Shown: positions 25,961-35,700 of the stretch, in pieces
Layout: every line of letters begins with the position of its first letter
Numbering within the stretch: position 1 is the first letter of the stretch
Assembly: GCA_964030785.1 (NCBI GenBank)
Contig: OZ034971.1
Coordinates: 42,229,304 to 42,293,303 of the forward strand
Direction: 5' to 3'
DNA: 64,000 nucleotides
Source of the DNA: Siderastrea siderea
Taxonomy: Eukaryota > Cnidaria > Anthozoa > Scleractinia > Rhizangiidae
Translations under genes and position numbers: made by a program
Notes under the pieces: generated by a model
What the model saw: the letters and a program-made list of their open reading frames with translations, nothing else
What the model was told of the DNA's origin: nothing
Database searches by the model: none

Positions 25961-26180
25961 TTTTTTAGTTTTCATTTTTCAATCTGTACATAGCTTTCTT
26001 TCTTTTTTAGTTTTTATTTTTTCCAATTGTACATAGCTTTTCTTTTTACTTTTTATTTTTTCAAATTGTAGATAGCTTTTTTCAATTGTAAATAGGAGCA
26101 CCCCAACCCGCGTGGCAAAGAACACAGACCACCATTTGTAAAAAACATTAACTCTTTTTTTAATTAAAATAAAAAAGTTC
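25961..26180. repeat. T-rich tandem repeat (about 50 bp) and 3' end signals
   Basis: Three to four diverged copies of a unit with TTTTTAGTTTTTATTTTTT followed by CAATTGTACATAGCTTT (25963-26095). Beyond it, AAAATAAAAAAG near 26166-26176 gives a plus-strand AATAAA. Probably the 3' untranslated and terminator region of the SLOG unit. Confidence 0.6.
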
Positions 26181-26224
26181 ACAACCCTGAGTTTGCACGT
26201 GGATTATAAATACTTTGTCTTGAC

Positions 26225-26311
26225 TCACAGTAGCCTTGACTCACAATAAAATGGGAGATCCGCTTCAAATTCTTCAATCTCTTGGAGTAAGTCGTCTTGA
26301 CGAGAGACCAT
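26225..26311 (-). CDS. Short acidic ORF or exon, paralogue of the 12.87-kb frame
   Basis: Starts at ATG 26311, close to the duplicated promoter, and encodes 28 residues, with LLQEIEEFEADL matching LLEAFEEFEVDL at 12.9 kb. It then meets a stop just after two GTGAGTC splice-donor-like sites. Likely the first exon of, or a remnant of, the second copy of the acidic early gene. Confidence 0.45.
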   Translation of the reverse strand: MVSRQDDLLQEIEEFEADLPFYCESRLL

Positions 26312-26312
26312 C

Positions 26313-26446
26313 TTGAGATGACCCACCTCGAGGTTCGATCTGTTTTATAGTCTCTGGGATCATTCCCCGCAAAGCCTGATGGCCTATCTAGGGAGGGGGG
26401 AGGGTGGTCCCACCACCCTAGTTGACCCACAATACTTTGCGAGGAT
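26313..26446. promoter_or_regulatory. Palindromic bidirectional promoter, copy 2 (inverted)
   Basis: Inverted, roughly 85-90 percent identical copy of 12735-12871 by eye, including the TATA box (CTATAAAAC on the minus strand), the GTCTCTGGGATCATTCC segment, the C/G-run core between CTAG blocks, and the GCGAGGA end. On the plus side a TATAAAAA follows at about 26450. The copy has lost some of the palindrome's symmetry (CCCCGCAAAG versus CTTTGCGAGG). Confidence 0.75.
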
Positions 26447-26495
26447 CTCTATAAAAAACCGCCTCCACTCCCCGTTTTTTCACTCCCAAGCCAGC

Positions 26496-26502
26496 AAGCA
26501 GT

Positions 26503-26538
<36 letters not shown>

Positions 26539-26605
26539 AATGTCAAGTAAACGGGATAGCGGTAAGCCTTTTTTATTCCTCATCTCTTTCAACAAACCAA
26601 TCTAA
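26496..26605 (+). other. (AAGC)n tract and a 21-codon ORF with splice donor
   Basis: Downstream of the plus-strand TATA box of promoter copy 2, a 5' leader with about ten CAAG/AAGC repeats precedes ATG 26540. The frame begins MSSKRDSG and has GCG|GTAAGC, a good 5' splice site, at its eighth codon; without splicing it stops at 26605. This may be the first coding exon of a spliced plus-strand gene; I could not find its partner. Confidence 0.35.
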
Positions 26606-26640
26606 GTAGTTAGCCTGTTCTGGAGCTAACCGGGCTAGGT

Positions 26641-26727
26641 CCCACGTGCTCCAGGATTTAATTAATGATTCGCTTTCTGTATAAAAAACAACCACGTCAT
26701 GTCCGTTGACTTTTTCTGGAGAGTTGA
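26641..26727. repeat. Direct repeat, copy A (partner 27973-28064)
   Basis: CCCACGTGCTCCAGGATTTA through CTGGAGAGTTGA; near identical to 27973-28064 apart from an A-run length change. It contains the last codons and stop of the 350-residue gene, so the second copy is a duplicated gene end. The two copies bracket that gene. Confidence 0.9.
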
Positions 26728-27749
26728 AGGGTAATGATGGTACTGCCTTGTTTGAAAGGAGCCGGCTGTCCATTCGCTGTTTGAATGTCAATGGCAATGC
26801 TGTCAAAGATGGTTTTGCCAAGAGGAAAATACATCCGTTGCGTGGTATCAAACTGATGATCGGTATTGCCAGCATCAATGGCACGTAAAAAACCTTTTTC
26901 TTGATTTCCAACCACGCTGTCAATGACGAGATCCGTGTAAATCATGAGTTGTTGTCGTCCTTGTTGCGGTTTGACGGTTTGGGTGGTGGGAAATGGTTGT
27001 CGACTGAGATTAGGACCCAAGAACAACTCATACTCGAAATCGGGGTGGGTAAAGCTGACAGAGACGATGCCATGCGGTGGATATTTGTTGACAGGCCCTA
27101 TGGTGGGTGTCCATTTGTGGCGATCGTCGTAATCCACGATATGTTTCACCAGATAATTTTTTTCTTGGACAATTCTCTGCGTTGGCGTTCCATCTTTGAC
27201 AAGTCCCATCAGGCTGGCCAATTTCCATTCCATTTCAAATTGCATGTTGGCTGGTATGAGTACATACAACGAATCTAATTCGGAGGCGATGCCGGCATTG
27301 GTGATTTTCACGTAGGGTTGAGCCAGGTTAAGAGCGGCTAGTTGTTGTCGTTTCCCTAGATCGTCCACGTCCATTTTGGCTATATCCATCATGACTTCCA
27401 TGTGTTGTTTTTCTATTTCGTAAGCGATGGCAATCCATGCCTCTTTCAAATTGTGGTAATACTCTGGCGGTAAATGGATTTGTTTGGTCACTTGAATGGG
27501 AGCCGTTCCATCAGCACGTTTTGGTATGTATCTGATATCTGTTTTCATCCAATGTTTTTGACTATCTTCTTGCGTCCAATTCTGTTTGGTTTGATCTCCC
27601 CATTGTTGATAAAAAGCCGGGTGTGAGATATGAACCAAGGCCGCTTCCCAATCATCTTCCACCAAATAATGTGAATGAGGAAGTCTGGCAGTAAATTTTT
27701 GATTCGTGCCTTGTGCTTGATCACTGATAAGGGTGATGTAAAAACTCAT
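26697..27749 (-). CDS. Virion-type protein, paralogue C, 350 aa
   Basis: I choose the ATG at 27749 (MSFYITLISD) because it aligns with the starts of paralogues A and B and because a TATA box (TATAAAAAGG, 27781-27790) lies too close to the in-frame ATG at 27764. Shared C-terminal landmarks are MIYTDLVIDSVVGN, YFPLGK, DIQTANGQPAPFKQGS and ITLQLSR. It is the most divergent of the three and sits apart from A and B, beyond the SLOG/GRF cassette. A minus-strand AATAAA near 26570 follows its stop. A structural role is inferred from the family pattern only. Confidence 0.75.
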   Translation of the reverse strand: MSFYITLISDQAQGTNQKFTARLPHSHYLVEDDWEAALVHISHPAFYQQWGDQTKQNWTQEDSQKHWMKTDIRYIPKRADGTAPIQVTKQIHLPPEYYHNLKEAWIAIAYEIEKQHMEVMMDIAKMDVDDLGKRQQLAALNLAQPYVKITNAGIASELDSLYVLIPANMQFEMEWKLASLMGLVKDGTPTQRIVQEKNYLVKHIVDYDDRHKWTPTIGPVNKYPPHGIVSVSFTHPDFEYELFLGPNLSRQPFPTTQTVKPQQGRQQLMIYTDLVIDSVVGNQEKGFLRAIDAGNTDHQFDTTQRMYFPLGKTIFDSIAIDIQTANGQPAPFKQGSTIITLQLSRKSQRT

Positions 27750-27805
27750 GGTCACAATCACCACCTAACCCCTCTGGTTACCTTTTTATACCTGCCCCCG
27801 ATGCT

Positions 27806-27906
27806 CCAATTGGACTGTGGACTTTGAGCCCGCGTTCCTCAGCAGTTTTGCTCCATCCTGAGCCCGCGATCCTTTTTTTCCCACTGGTCAGCGGTTTCCC
27901 ACCCTA
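27806..27906 (+). repeat. Internal TIR-like sequence
   Basis: About 100 bp, from CCAATTGGACTGTGGACTTT to GCGGTTTCCCACC, matches part of the right TIR (around 30163-30320) in the same orientation, including the GAGCCCGCGATCC and CCACTGGTCAGCGG blocks. It lies at the 5' end of the 350-residue gene. Confidence 0.8.
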
Positions 27907-27972
27907 GCCAGAGGCCTATTCTGATACGTCATGTAAGCGTCACGAAATGTCCTCTCTTTTCTTTCCTCTGAG

Positions 27973-28064
27973 CCCACGTGCTCCAGGATTTAATTAATGA
28001 TTCGCTTTCTCTATAAAAAAAAAAACAACCACGTCATGTCCGTTGACTTTTTCTGGAGAGTTGA
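27973..28064. repeat. Direct repeat, copy B
   Basis: Second copy of 26641-26727; a displaced copy of the 3' end of the 350-residue gene placed upstream of that gene. Confidence 0.88.
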
Positions 28065-28230
28065 GATGAAACTATTTTTTTTTTGTCGCCTCAAAAAAAA
28101 AATTTGAAAACCGAAGCGGTTCTGTTTAGCTCGCAATGTTTTCCCATTCCCGCGTTGTTGTGAAACTCTGCTTCTGATCGGCTGATACTTTGACCATGGC
28201 CTTGGACCTTGACCATGGCCTGACTGGGAC

Positions 28231-28285
28231 TGACCAATCACAACCAATCCTAACCAAATAAGGTCATACTGTTTAGCTATATAAG
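28231..28285 (+). promoter_or_regulatory. Promoter with CCAAT, CArG and TATA boxes
   Basis: Two CCAAT boxes (GACCAATCACAACCAATCC), then CCAAATAAGG (a CArG box, about 28253-28262), then TATATAAG near 28280. Same box types as the 24.9-kb promoter. It drives the plus strand towards the ORF at 28333. Confidence 0.6.
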
Positions 28286-28332
28286 CAGCAAAATTACCCC
28301 CGAACTGTCCCCCGAACTTTCTTTTTTTCAAG

Positions 28333-28470
28333 ATGGAGGAAGGTCAGGGAGACTTACGACAGTTTTTTCACAGATTTATTCATCGCTTTACCCCAGCAAC
28401 CCTCGGCTTTACAAACAAAACGATGACAGCTAAGATTTCAGCGAAAAATGTGGGAGATTTTTATCTGTAG
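28333..28470 (+). CDS. Unrecognised 45-residue ORF
   Basis: First ATG after the CCAAT/CArG/TATA promoter. The peptide starts MEEGQGDLRQFFHRFIHRF and ends GDFYL. It has no known motif. It is shorter than the usual ORF cut-off, but its position about 50 nt after a TATA box is that of a real first ORF. Could equally be a leader peptide of the spliced transcript described above. Confidence 0.4.
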   Translation: MEEGQGDLRQFFHRFIHRFTPATLGFTNKTMTAKISAKNVGDFYL

Positions 28471-28965
28471 AAGCCGCCGAATGGATGTTTTGAAAACAGC
28501 GAAAGCTTAACACGAGGTAAGTGTTGTGTTTTGCTGCCGGCTAAAAATATTGAAGTGTTTAGCCTGTTTTTCCCACAACGACGAACTTTTCGATTAAAAA
28601 ACACTGTGTCTTATAATACTCGTTGTTTTTCCAATGGCTCTATTTTTTTTTTGAAAACCGAGGCGGTTCTGTTTAGCTCGCAATGTTTTCCCATTCCCCG
28701 CGTTGTTGTGAAAAAATCATTTTCTACCCGAAAGACTATTTGATTTATTTTTACTCACTCTCTGTATTTCTTTTTTCCACAGTCCAACGATGTGCTGACT
28801 GTAACGCGGTGAGACAAACGAGATGACAACTCGCATTTTCGCCGAGAAAAAAGCGAGCGGCTTTTTGAAAACAACAACAAGCAAACCTCCACGCAAAGTA
28901 AGCATCATTTTTTTCTTACTGTCAGCTAAAAAAATATATAGATTTAGCCAAGCCTAAAAGCGGAA

Positions 28966-29636
28966 CTCCATATCTACCGGTTACCATCGGCCGCCTATAA
29001 ATTCTTCAGAATTAATCTTGTTTACTGTTATTAACTTAGGTACTTGACCTCGTTAATTACTGTATAGTTTTATTAAGCGTATCATTTTAGTATAAACTTA
29101 GAGTTATAATTCTGTTTCGTGATTCAAGCAAATCTAGTTTATCTATTTGTGCTTTCACTTTAAGTTCGCTAGGCAAATTCATTTAATCGTTTATCGGCAT
29201 TTTTCGTTTGTTTTGATTGCTGTTATTTTATTTGTCGCTTTGTATTTTGTAATTGGAGACGCGTGTTCGCTTCGAAACTACTAGAAATTCTGTTTTGGTT
29301 TTGTTTACAGATTATTGCACAGTGTTGCACACATTTGACACATTTTGTCGTAAATTCAATCTGTTTACTGTGAATAAATTTAATTCTGTTTTACAACTGT
29401 CAATTGGAAAGCTATGTTCTTCTAATTCTGTTTTGGCGACCGCATACGCTTCATTCGTTTTAAAATACAAAGGTCATGCTTTAGGTCAGAATTATTTGTT
29501 TGCAAATTAGTACTTTTCTGATCGACTTATACTCTTTCCCAGGGCGCGTGTTCCTTCCCATGACATTGAACTTTTGGACTCCGTGCCGCTGCCTGGCTTG
29601 CATAGTTCGTCATTCTGCCCTCGTCCTCTACCAGGT
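28966..29636. other. AT-rich segment before the right TIR, nothing recognised
   Basis: Low-complexity AT-rich DNA with a short open frame at 29253-29510 that shows no domain. No gene supported. Confidence 0.45.
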
Positions 29637-29836
29637 GTCAGAATGTCCAAGATGAAATACAAAGACCCCTTCCCAAACCACGCAAATCCAAGTCGCCAAA
29701 AGTCACCACATTGTCCGGGAACCGAAAAACTACAGTTTGGCTACCTATCCCCAACACAAATGGTATCGCTTGGTGTACGACAAAAGAGTCATCGATCCCC
29801 GCACCTTCAACACCTACCCCTATGGCTACCAGTGAA
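29637..29836 (+). pseudogene. Duplicated 3' end of the polymerase gene in the right TIR
   Basis: Carries the last 66 codons or so of polB in inverted orientation, up to the TGA at 29834-29836. A one-base deletion near 29691 (CACGCAAATCC against CACGCGAAATCC on the left) breaks the polymerase frame. It has no upstream gene body, so it is a passenger of the TIR. Confidence 0.85.
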
Positions 29837-30205
29837 AGACATTGCCCAAACAAGATCGTCGATTGTGATCACTGTGATCGAGAACATTTGGCGCCACCAC
29901 CACCACCCCCATTCTACAGTTCCTTTGCCATACCTTTGAACAGAAATCAATCATATCGACGTCAATTACAACAATGGATCCGTGACAACACCCAATGGCG
30001 AAGAATAACTCGATGTCAAAAACAATGGTGGGGACCTCTATTGAACATTAAGGAACACTCAGGAAAAACCATTTTTCTCAGTTATTCTAAAAAGTATAAC
30101 AATAAACGTGATTTATTCATTTTGTGTTGTTTTCACTCCAAGGGTTACCCCCGTTCCAAAAATTGGACTTTGGACTTTGTGCCCGCGTTTTCTCAGCGGT
30201 TTTAA
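29822..30205 (+). CDS. Second copy of the zinc-ribbon-like ORF, altered C-terminus
   Basis: Same start and cysteine cluster as the ORF at 8277-8507 (ATG 29822, CPNKIVDCDHCDREH), with few substitutions through WWGP. A one-base deletion just after that shifts the frame and extends it to 30205. That the first 71 codons stayed open, while the polymerase fragment beside it broke, is weak support for coding value. Confidence 0.35.
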   Translation: MATSERHCPNKIVDCDHCDREHLAPPPPPPFYSSFAIPLNRNQSYRRQLQQWIRDNTQWRRITRCQKQWWGPLLNIKEHSGKTIFLSYSKKYNNKRDLFILCCFHSKGYPRSKNWTLDFVPAFSQRF

Positions 30206-30417
30206 CCCACCTTGAGCCCACGATCCTATTTTCACATTGCTCAGCGGTTTCCCATTCTAAAACACGTGACTTCCGGTTCCCATGAGCCTGCGATCCTTTT
30301 TTTTCCACTGGTCAGCGGTTTCCCCCTCTTAAAAACACGTGACTTCCGGTTCCGGTTATGACGTCATCCTTACATCAAAACGAGGCCCATCTTACCAGGT
30401 GGGCCCAATGTACTACT

Positions 30418-30423
30418 TCCACT
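30418..30423. repeat. Target-site duplication, right copy
   Basis: TCCACT, identical to 7855-7860. Confidence 0.92.
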
Positions 30424-30599
30424 TCCTTCTTACATCCTAAATCTTCAATACGTCTTTCCTTTATCACGTTGACAACTAAGAGATCATATCAGATCATCCT
30501 CTTCTTGCTCACAAATCCGTCACTCTCTCAGTCCGGTGATCTATTTTCCTTTAAATACGTTCAACCAGACCTATTGCAGTGCCGAACTTTTAAACTAAA

Positions 30600-32790
30600 A
30601 GATGCAGATGACTCTAATGGACTGTCGCACATTTAACTAAAAGGCACATGACAGATTGTAAGACTTTTACTACACGTTGGTGAAGGAGCACACATTTAAT
30701 CATATAAAAGACACCGATAACGGATTCTAGGAGACGGTTGACTGCAGGCCTAGCGTAGTGGCCCTTTGCGACACAAGGCTTGAGGGATTGTGATAAACGT
30801 CCAGTTGTCGTGTCTTTGTTCTTAGTGTGTTCTTCGTGTATAGAAAATACCGGGTTGTAAGAAACAATGTCTGCTGGTACGGAGAGCACCGGCGTGCATT
30901 TTATTGTTATAAAGAGGCCGATAACGACGTGTAAGAGACGTTCACTGTAGGCGTAGTGCAGTGGCGGACAAAAACGATAGTGGATTGTACAATAAGCTGG
31001 CTAAACGTGCAGTGGCGCGCATTAACGGACTGTACAACAGGTTTGCTACAGGTAATGCAGTGGGGCGCATTAACGGACTGTACAATAGGTTGGCTAAACG
31101 TGTAGTGCAGTGGCGCGCATGAACAATATCGGACTGTACAATAGGTTGGCTAAGCGTGTAGTGCAGTGGCGCGCATGAACAATATCGGACTGTACAATAG
31201 GTTGGCTGAACGTGTAGTGCAATGGCTTCCATTAACAATATCGGACTTTATAATAAGTTGGCTGAACGTGTAGTGCAGTGGCGCGCATTATCAATATCGG
31301 ACTGTACAATTGGTTGGCTAAGCGTGTAATGGAATGGCGTGTATTATTAAACAGCATCGGACTGTATAATAGGTTGGCTAAACGTGTAGTGCAGTGGTGT
31401 GCATTTGTTTACAGAGGAGGACGAGAACAAATTGCAAAAGACGTTGACTGCAGGCGTAGGTCAGTGGGGTGATTTTCACCATAAAAAATGTAGGCGGAGA
31501 GCATTTGCACGCATCTGGTCATAATAAAGAGAAAGATAACCTATTGTAAAAGATTGACGACACTCAGGAGCGGTGAAGCAGTGCGTATTAAATCATCACA
31601 ATTCTGCCCCAAATGGATTGTAAAATACATTTACTGCAAGCATAATAAAGTGGTGCGCATTTAATCAGTCCTAAATAACGAAGAGACCGTAACAAGTGTA
31701 AGCGATAGCACCCATCAAAGAGGCCAACAACAAATTTGAACGTTGACTGCAGTCGTGCAGTGGCCCGCGTGTAAACAAAATAAAGCGGCCAATAACGGAA
31801 TGTTAAAGACGTTGACTGCGGGCAAAGCACAGCAAAGAACATTTAATCACCATAAAGAGGCTAAAGAGGCTAATAACGGCTTGTAACTGTAGGTGTAGTT
31901 CATTGGTGCGCAATTAGTCGTATTATCGAGGCCGATAACGCATTGTGAAAGACAACGACTGCAACCTGAAAGGATTGTCGCACATTTAATCATAACAAAG
32001 TGGTCGATAAAGGATTGAAAATGACATTGTTTACAAGTGTAGTATAGTGTCGTACATTCAATTACAACAAAAAGGCTGATAATGGATTAAGAGAAACGTT
32101 AACTGCAGGCATGAAAGTGGCGCACACTTGACGATAATTAAAAGGAAGACAAAAGATCATAAAGGAAAGACGTTGTCTGAAAGCGTATTATATTTAAGTT
32201 TTGCGAATTCGGTCGTAATAAAGATAAATATAAATTTTCCTGAAAGACTTGAACCGTTAACGTTGTGCAGTGGCGCGCATTTATTGATAATCAAGAGGAA
32301 GATGAAAACTGGTAAAAGACGATTACGGGAAGCGTAGTGCATTGACATGCATTTAAACATAATAAAGAAGCCGATAACGCATTGCACGAGACTATGACCG
32401 CATACGTTTTGCAGTCGAGCGCATTTATTGATAATAGAGAGGAAAATAAGAATTTGCAAGATGTTTACAGCAGGCGTAGTGCATTGGCTCGCACTTAAAC
32501 ATAATAAAGAAGCCGCTAACGCACTGCAAGAGACTTTGACCGCATACGATTTTCAGTCGCTCGCATCTATTGATAATAAAGAGGAAATTAAGAGCTTGTA
32601 AAAGAAGTTTACTGCAAGCGTAGTACTTAAGAGCGCATTTAAACAAGCCAATAACGGACTGTAAGAGACTTTGGCTCAAAAGGTTTTGCAGTAGCTGCAT
32701 TGAATCATCTAATGCAATAAGGAGGCAGATAACGGATTGTAAACTACTGAAAAAAGGTTGAGGGCAAGCAAAGTGCAGCGGCGCGAATAA
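30600..32790. repeat. Diverged tandem array, units of about 60-80 bp
   Basis: Units share GTGTAGTGCAGTGGCGCGCA, then a CATTTAATCATAATAAAGAG or AACAATATC segment, then GGACTGTACAATAGGTTGG or ACGGATTGTAAGAGACGTT. The stretch 31010-31400 is the most regular (about 62-bp spacing); the rest is older and more diverged. Small open frames here come from the repeat and are not genes. Confidence 0.85.
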
Positions 32791-32799
32791 GATAACTTG

Positions 32800-35700
32800 G
32801 GTCAAGGGACAGGTCAAGTTGTTGTTGTTGTTTTTGACGTGTTCCACAGCTTCAGACTCGGTCATTTGTTGGGCGGTTCACAAGCGAAGCGACGGCGACA
32901 AAACCAAACCGTTCCACTTTCTTTACCATGTTGCACCAAAAAACGTACTCAGGAAGGAACAGCTGTTCTTTGCATTTCTGACATTGTAGGTAGTTGTGTT
33001 GACCCCTTTAACTGTTGTCCAGTTGTGTTGAGTTCTTGCTTTAGGTCGAGCAGTACATGTAGATATTTTTCCTGACACATGCTGTTTTCCACTTGAAATC
33101 CTCGGCACGGTGTTCCTCAATTTGCTGTCCTGAATGTATTATTTAAATTTATTTTGTTTTTGTTTTGTTTTTATATTTTGTTTTGTTTTCTTTTTGTATT
33201 TTAAACTGCAATATATTTTTTGTTCTTGTAATTCTCATATTTGTATGTATTTTGCGTTATAATAATAGTATAATAATAATAATAATAATATCTAATAATA
33301 ATAATAATAATAATAGTATAGAGCGCTTTTCAAATGAGTGTCGTAAAACCAAAACCAAAGTAATTACCCCAGCCAATCACAACAAACACAAATTACCCAA
33401 TGAACCAATCAGAACTCGAAGCAAATACATGTAACCAGCGCCAAGCGCGGGAAAACGCGTGCGAGCAAGTGGCGATTGGTTTGAGTTTTGCTTCTGATTG
33501 GTCGTGAAAGTGGCGCGAGATTTTTTAACCAATCGCAGAGCGAAGTAAAGCAAAACCAAAGCAAAACGCGAATTACTTTCGACACTCAATTGAAAACCGC
33601 TCTAATATAATAATTGATAATAATTATCATCATCATCATCATCATCATCATTGTCATCAGTATTATTATTATCATTATCATTATTGATGATCGACAATGA
33701 TAACAATCAATGGGAACGAATCACTACTACATAGTAAAGCAGAGTCCATTCAGAGCGCATAAAATTCTCGCCTTAACAAACCCTGCCTCAATAAAGCCAA
33801 ACAAAAACATATGATACCAACACCATAAATTGCCCTCGCTGAACTGTCTCTTTCTGATAGTGCTATTTTTCACAGCCCTTGTCTTTTCCATAGAGAATCA
33901 GTAAATTGAAGAAGTTGACGATGTGTTCCAGTATGGCTTCTACTTCGATCACTCAGCACCTAAAAAATCAGATTTTGAAGACGAGAGTAAGGGATTATTG
34001 CACATAAAGTTACAAGCCTCTGAAATTGACGTGAGTAATAAGTAATAAACATCCAGAGTTTTTACGTTCTCTTGAAATTGCATGAACGCTAAGCCAGTTT
34101 AGTCTTGATCACCAAAAGGTAAATGCTGTTTAACATTTTTCGTTTTCCTTTGAGATTAGTTAGACAAGGCCACCAGAAAAGAAACGTCGTTCGTAAGAGA
34201 AGTAAGAAAAAATAAGAAATAATTTGACTCTTACATTTGAAGAACTGAATACAACTACAGCGGAAACCCCAATCTTAGCACCAAAGTTAAATGCATTTCT
34301 GTGTAGTCCAAAGTTAAAATGCCCCAAGAAAACGGCAAGATTTCCGCACAGCCCCATACGCCATTATGCATACAGTTCTTTGTTTAAAGAAAACAATAGC
34401 GCGTATTTCTAACGCGCATTGCTAATGACTCCTTTTGTTCAACAAAGTTTATATTTTTTTTCTAAGTCCATGTGGGCTTAGACAAAGTTTACCGATTTCG
34501 GGTCAAAAATACGGAAAATCGAGCAATTTTTTTTTTAAAAATTTTCGCACTTTTCCCGTGTTTTTAAATCTGTTTCGAGCGTAAACTGTTATAAAAATGC
34601 GGATTTAAGTCGTAAGGTTAGCGATAAATGAGGTTATGGACAGCGCGTATTTTGTTAACGTAAACCACATAATATTGTAAACATAAAAGGTTTTCTTACC
34701 CTTCTAGTGTCTTCTGTCGTTTATTTTTATTTTATTTACTTATTTCTTTATTTTTGCTTTCCTTGTTTACATGGAGACCATGCTTGTGAAGCAGGAATTT
34801 TTCGTATTTTATTCTTGCTTTCCCTGTTGAAATGTAGCGTGGCCGAATTATAAACGGTGCATAAAGTGGTACTCCGGGAACTGAACCATTTATGCGTCCT
34901 TGCGGACCTCACAAAGGTCGAAGACATGCTTGATAATGTTGCCAAAAGGACCTGTAGGTAACTTTCTTAGATTTCTTTGGACGTTCCTGTGCTGGGCACA
35001 CCTCGGCGCCTATAAGTCTACGAAGTTTAAGCTGTACTAGTTCACTGTGAAATGAATATAGCCCTCGTTTTGTAGGTAATCATAAGCTTTCCACTTGTCG
35101 CTCATCACGCGTGTTCCTGGCGATATGTGTGCGCGTATGATGGGCAAAAAATGTAATTTCTGACGGTTGAGTGACCTGGGAACGAATTAGTCAGAAATTG
35201 ATATTCTGACGGCACGATTGAGAGGCTCGGGTCTTGTCATGTGACCTGGACTATTTAGGCTTTTGGCGGGAGATATTTTATCATTCTACGTCAGCCAGTC
35301 TTCTCCTGTTGAGTTCCTTTTTTTTCTTTCTAGTTTTAGTTTTGGAAGGGTGTTTTAGGAGTACCTCTTCCTCGAGGTCTAGTGCCACTGCATTAGATGG
35401 GGAATACGTTTCCACATTTTTTTTGGCCACAAATCAGTAAGGAGTGGTTTTTTAGTGGTTTTTCGTATCTGACGTGGTACATTATTGTAATTTTTCATAC
35501 CTTGGTACTATGAGATGGACGTCTGTGTGTATTTTTTCGAACGATTAGCTACTAGCTAAAGCTCGTGTAATCATCAGCTGACTGACTGCGTATTCCTTAA
35601 TAAACTGTTTCACTTTGAATGCTCGTGTTAGTGTAGTCAGAATGTGTATCTTTATCACTGCGCTCTACCGGAACAAGGAACCAAGCCTTCGTTTCACGGC

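Larger units (their letters stand above)
28115..28965 (+). repeat. Duplicated non-coding region with splice signals
   Basis: A 58-bp segment (GCGGTTCTGTTTAGCTCGCA and on) at about 28122-28180 repeats at about 28657-28715, and a diverged block ending GTAAG...GGCTAAAAA...TTTAGCC repeats at about 28500-28565 and 28885-28955. Each copy has a donor (GAG|GTAAGT at 28514, AAA|GTAAGC at 28899), and a strong acceptor (TTCTTTTTTCCACAG) lies at about 28782. Looks like a spliced plus-strand transcription unit made of duplicated exons. Confidence 0.55.
7861..30417. mobile_element. Complete Maverick/Polinton (adintovirus-like) element, 22,557 bp
   Basis: The element begins AGTAGTACATTG and ends with its exact complement CAATGTACTACT, giving the AG...CT termini usual for Polintons. 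It is flanked by the 6-bp duplication TCCACT. Inside are all hallmark genes: protein-primed family B polymerase, DDE integrase with chromodomain, packaging ATPase, adenain-like protease, double jelly-roll-type capsid protein, and a parvovirus-type PLA2 protein. Genes are packed with few gaps and mostly on the minus strand. The polymerase, integrase, ATPase and protease frames are full length with their motifs, so the copy looks young. Visible lesions are a frame break in the capsid gene and an in-frame stop at the end of the SLOG gene. Whether it is a transposon or an integrated virus cannot be told from sequence alone. Confidence 0.95.
29637..30417 (-). repeat. Right terminal inverted repeat, about 781 bp
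   Basis: Inverted copy of 7861-8693. Ends in CAATGTACTACT, followed at once by the duplicated TCCACT. Has two internal CACGTG units (30263, 30336) against three on the left, and several single-base differences, so the arms are not freshly homogenised. Confidence 0.93.

Noticed and set aside
7861..30417. CRISPR array, bacterial operon or phage reading of the gene cluster
   Set aside because: TATA boxes, AATAAA signals, eukaryotic viral gene set and flanking intron-bearing genes show a eukaryotic element; no spaced repeats of CRISPR type.
30942..32865. Several 60-146 codon frames
   Set aside because: They follow the tandem array period and its variants.
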